This document shows positions 51,193 through 53,283 of a stretch of 53,283 bases of DNA, piece after piece. This DNA comes from Bacillota bacterium (GTDB lineage Bacteria > Bacillota > Clostridia > Lachnospirales > Lachnospiraceae): contig JAEZKU010000048.1 of NCBI GenBank assembly GCA_023436065.1, forward strand, positions 1 to 53,283. The letters are read 5' to 3'. The first letter of the stretch is position 1, and every line of letters starts with the position of its first letter. The position numbers were made by a program, and so were the translations under genes. Under the pieces are notes generated by a model. That model did no database searches. It was not told the DNA's origin and was given only the letters and a program-made list of their open reading frames with translations.

Positions 51193-51256
51193 CAACAGCG
51201 CCGCACAGTAAAGATCAACAGCGCCGCGCAGTAAAATCAATAGTGCCGCGCAGATT
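51193..51256 (+). repeat. Three short tandem repeats after pta
   Basis: Units CAACAGCGCCGCACAGTAAA (51193), CAACAGCGCCGCGCAGTAAA (51216) and a decayed CAATAGTGCCGCGCAG (51238) follow the pta stop. Each carries CGC-CAGTAA, which resembles the last codons of pta (GCGCAGTAA, 51180-51188), so they look like degenerate copies of the gene end. Confidence 0.8.
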
Positions 51257-51340
51257 ACATTTTAATCATATTAGGTAAGGCGGATGCAGAGCGAACAGGA
51301 CATCTGCCTGCCTACAATATAAAGAGAGGTTAAGTAAATT

Positions 51341-52531
51341 ATGAAAGTATTAGTTATTAATTGTGGAAGTTCATCATTAAAATATCAGCTGATTGATTCC
51401 GAGAGCGAGCAAGCTCTTGCTGCTGGTATATGTGAACGTATCGGTCAAGAGGTCAGCTACTTAAAGCATACTCCGGGTGACAATGAAAAGGTAGTAATCG
51501 AGACAAAGATGCCAAATCATGAGGTGGCTGTACAGATGGTTCTGGATGCCCTCACAGATAGTAAGCACGGTGTAATCAAATCCCTGGATGAGATTGGTGC
51601 AGTAGGACACAGAGTAGTTCACGGCGGTGAGAAGTTTGCTTCCTCCACCATTATTAATGATGAAGTGATCAAAGCTATCGAAGAATGCAATGATCTTGCA
51701 CCTCTTCACAACCCTGCTAACTTAATCGGTATCCATGCCTGCCAGAATCTGATGAAGGGTGTTCCGATGGTTGCAGTGTTTGATACAGCTTTCCATCAGA
51801 CCATGCCTCCGAAGGCATATCTTTATGGTCTCCCTCACGAATACTATGCGAATTACAAGATTCGTAAGTATGGCTTCCACGGAACAAGCCACAGCTACGT
51901 ATCAAAGCGTGCTGCTGAGTTCGCCGGCTTAGATATCAATAATTCCAAGATTATCGTATGCCACCTTGGCAACGGTGCTAGTATCAGTGCAGTATTGAAT
52001 GGTAAATCCATTGATACCAGTATGGGCTTCACCCCTCTTGCAGGTCTCGTGATGGGAACGAGAAGCGGAGATATCGATCCTTCCATTATTGAATACATTG
52101 CGAAAAAGGAAGGCAAATCCCTTGATCAGATCATGAACCTTCTGAATAAGGAGTCCGGTGTTCAGGGTATGTCCAATGTCTCCAGTGACTTCCGTGATAT
52201 TACTGCAGCCATCGCAAGCGGTAACGAGAAAGCACTTGTAGCCTTCGAAGTATTCTGCTATCGTGTAGCAAAATACATCGGTGGATATGTGGCAGCCATG
52301 AATGGTATAGACCTGATTGCCTTTACCGCAGGTATCGGTGAAAATGATGGTAAGGTAAGAGAGTGGGTTTGTGAATACTTAGGTTATCTCGGTGTGACAA
52401 TCGATGCTGAGAAGAACAAGCTTAGAGGTCAGGAGACCATGATCACCACAGAGGATTCCAGAACAAAGGTCTGCGTGGTTCCTACGAATGAGGAATTGAC
52501 AATTGCAAGAGAGACCGTTGCATTACTGTAA
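51341..52531 (+). CDS. ackA: Acetate kinase
   Basis: AckA makes acetate and ATP from acetyl phosphate and ADP, the ATP-yielding end of acetate fermentation. The 396-residue protein is an ASKHA kinase with VINCGSSSLKYQ at the start (N7), HRVVHGGEKF, VFDTAFHQTMP, HLGNGASI (the adenosine/phosphate site), MGTRSGDIDPSI and FTAGIGEND at the C-terminus. Length is typical (about 395-400). GAGAGG precedes the ATG. It is probably co-transcribed with pta. Confidence 0.98.
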   Translation: MKVLVINCGSSSLKYQLIDSESEQALAAGICERIGQEVSYLKHTPGDNEKVVIETKMPNHEVAVQMVLDALTDSKHGVIKSLDEIGAVGHRVVHGGEKFASSTIINDEVIKAIEECNDLAPLHNPANLIGIHACQNLMKGVPMVAVFDTAFHQTMPPKAYLYGLPHEYYANYKIRKYGFHGTSHSYVSKRAAEFAGLDINNSKIIVCHLGNGASISAVLNGKSIDTSMGFTPLAGLVMGTRSGDIDPSIIEYIAKKEGKSLDQIMNLLNKESGVQGMSNVSSDFRDITAAIASGNEKALVAFEVFCYRVAKYIGGYVAAMNGIDLIAFTAGIGENDGKVREWVCEYLGYLGVTIDAEKNKLRGQETMITTEDSRTKVCVVPTNEELTIARETVALL

Positions 52532-52574
52532 CTAATAAAGATATTTACTTACCATAGGAAAAACTAAATTTTCG

Positions 52575-52603
52575 TTGACAAATAATAACTCAGTAGGTAT
52601 AAT
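52575..52603 (+). promoter_or_regulatory. Consensus promoter of the DUF177-rpmF unit
   Basis: A perfect TTGACA (52575-52580), a 17-bp spacer and a perfect TATAAT (52598-52603) lie 63 bases before the DUF177 gene. Confidence 0.88.
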
Positions 52604-52665
52604 ACAAGAAGTGCCGACCGAATGACAACATTCGGCTATGCAGAGAATATTCGGAGAGATTTCAA

Positions 52666-53193
52666 ATGCTTATATCTTTGTCAGAGATAATGACCACGAA
52701 GGATAAAGTCGTGAAAATCGAAGCCCCAATCGAGCTTGAGAGCTTTGATTATCAGGGTGAAGCCTATGAGATAGCTCATAGGGAGCCGGTTGATTTGACC
52801 ATCACGAATCTTGGCAACAGGACAGTGATGATTGAGGGCAGAACGAATATTTCCCTGACCCTGTTCTGCAGCAGATGCCTGAAGGAGATACCCTATCCGA
52901 TGGACATCGAATTCCAGAAGGAGATTGATTTCAATCAGACCGAGGAAGAGCGAGCGGAAGGACTGGATGAAACTAATTATATTATTGGATACAATCTGGA
53001 TGTAGACACATTGATTTATGATGAAATCTTAATTGATTTCCCCATGAGGTTACTATGCAGCGAGGATTGCAAAGGACTTTGCAAGAATTGCGGTGTAAAT
53101 CTGAATGAGAAGACCTGTGACTGCGATACTACGGTATTAGATCCCAGAATGTCAAAAATCCGAGATATTTTTAACAATTTTAAGGAGGTGTGA
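52666..53193 (+). CDS. ylbN: DUF177 (YceD/YlbN family) protein
   Basis: The 175-residue protein belongs to the YceD/DUF177 family, which is linked to 23S rRNA accumulation and is nearly always encoded just before rpmF, as here (4-base gap). It has cysteines at C68 and C71 (LFCSRCLKEIP) and a C-terminal Cys cluster (LLCSEDCKGLCKNCG with CDCD) that could bind zinc, while the N-terminal half is a beta-rich YceD fold. Bacillus ylbN sits in the same position. CGGAGAG eight bases before the start supports ATG 52666. A perfect promoter lies just upstream. Confidence 0.92.
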   Translation: MLISLSEIMTTKDKVVKIEAPIELESFDYQGEAYEIAHREPVDLTITNLGNRTVMIEGRTNISLTLFCSRCLKEIPYPMDIEFQKEIDFNQTEEERAEGLDETNYIIGYNLDVDTLIYDEILIDFPMRLLCSEDCKGLCKNCGVNLNEKTCDCDTTVLDPRMSKIRDIFNNFKEV

Positions 53194-53197
53194 CAAG

Positions 53198-53283
53198 ATG
53201 TCTATTTGTCCTAAAGGTAAACATTCTAAAGCTAGAAGAGATAGCCGTAGAGCTAATTGGAAGATGACTGCTCCCAACCTGGT
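53198..53283 (+). CDS. rpmF: 50S ribosomal protein L32 (partial, runs off window)
   Basis: Only the first 28 codons are in view: MSICPKGKHSKARRDSRR followed by ANWKMTAPNL, the N-terminus of L32 in its Lachnospiraceae-like form (SKARRD and ANWKM are typical). AAGGAGG lies ten bases before the ATG. It follows DUF177 and should complete the ylbN-rpmF operon. Confidence 0.93.
   Translation, partial: MSICPKGKHSKARRDSRRANWKMTAPNL

Overview
This window looks like chromosome of a spore-forming, low-to-moderate-GC Firmicute, most likely a Lachnospiraceae member (Clostridium cluster XIVa, Lachnoclostridium/Anaerocolumna-like). The basis is an alpha/beta-type SASP gene, ytfI/ytfJ and ylbJ sporulation genes, a T-box in front of ilvB, a 1408-residue acyl-CoA dehydratase activase of the anaerobe type, pta-ackA acetate metabolism and the L32 N-terminus starting MSICPKGKHSK. 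No prophage, insertion sequence or CRISPR array was seen. Genus-level placement is inference.

Layout. 1-55 is the 3' end of a 23S rRNA gene with its terminator; no 5S gene follows. 0.3-6.8 kb holds a secreted Ig-like protein (minus strand), an orphan CheW, a 714-residue zinc-ribbon/acidic/single-TM protein of unknown role, hisH-hisF and ung. 6.8-11.2 kb is a T-box controlled ilvB-ilvN pair and an APC permease. 11.3-16.5 kb is a minus-strand CPBP protease and the large activase. 16.7-23.2 kb carries a LysM protein, a corA-like Mg2+ transporter behind a 266-nt structured leader, a rhomboid-like pseudoprotease, two unknown proteins and ytfI-ytfJ. 23.3-31.5 kb is a core block: rpmB, a 45-residue membrane peptide, asp23/yloU, the fatty-acid-kinase-like yloV, a DUF1653 protein, a GntR/ABC cassette on the minus strand and recG. 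31.6-40.5 kb looks like a surface-glycan island: two GT2 glycosyltransferases, UDP-galactopyranose mutase, two large related polytopic proteins (one DUF2298) and an L,D-transpeptidase. 40.7-53.3 kb returns to core genes: citrate synthase, SASP, rsmD-coaD, a coiled-coil protein, ylbJ, pepF, an MBL hydrolase, ylbM/tmcAL, pta-ackA, DUF177 (ylbN) and rpmF. The order rsmD-coaD-ylbJ-ylbM-ylbN-rpmF parallels the Bacillus ylb locus.

The most unusual signals are non-coding. Four complete copies and one truncated tandem copy of a ~105-125 bp palindromic element lie between genes (near 21.1, 23.7, 35.9 and 42.5 kb). Each has a 13-16 bp outer stem, two small flanking hairpins and a long central arm capped by GCAAGC-NN-GCTTGC. 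Stem sequences differ between copies while base pairing is kept, so the fold appears to be what is conserved. A fifth locus (47.62-47.75 kb) has the same architecture with unrelated stems. The corA leader has mutually exclusive pairings ending in a hairpin that abuts the Shine-Dalgarno, and matches no riboswitch class I could recall. Other points: a four-cysteine insert in IlvB, a triple inverted repeat spanning the asp23 stop codon, and nested palindromes in front of the GntR gene.
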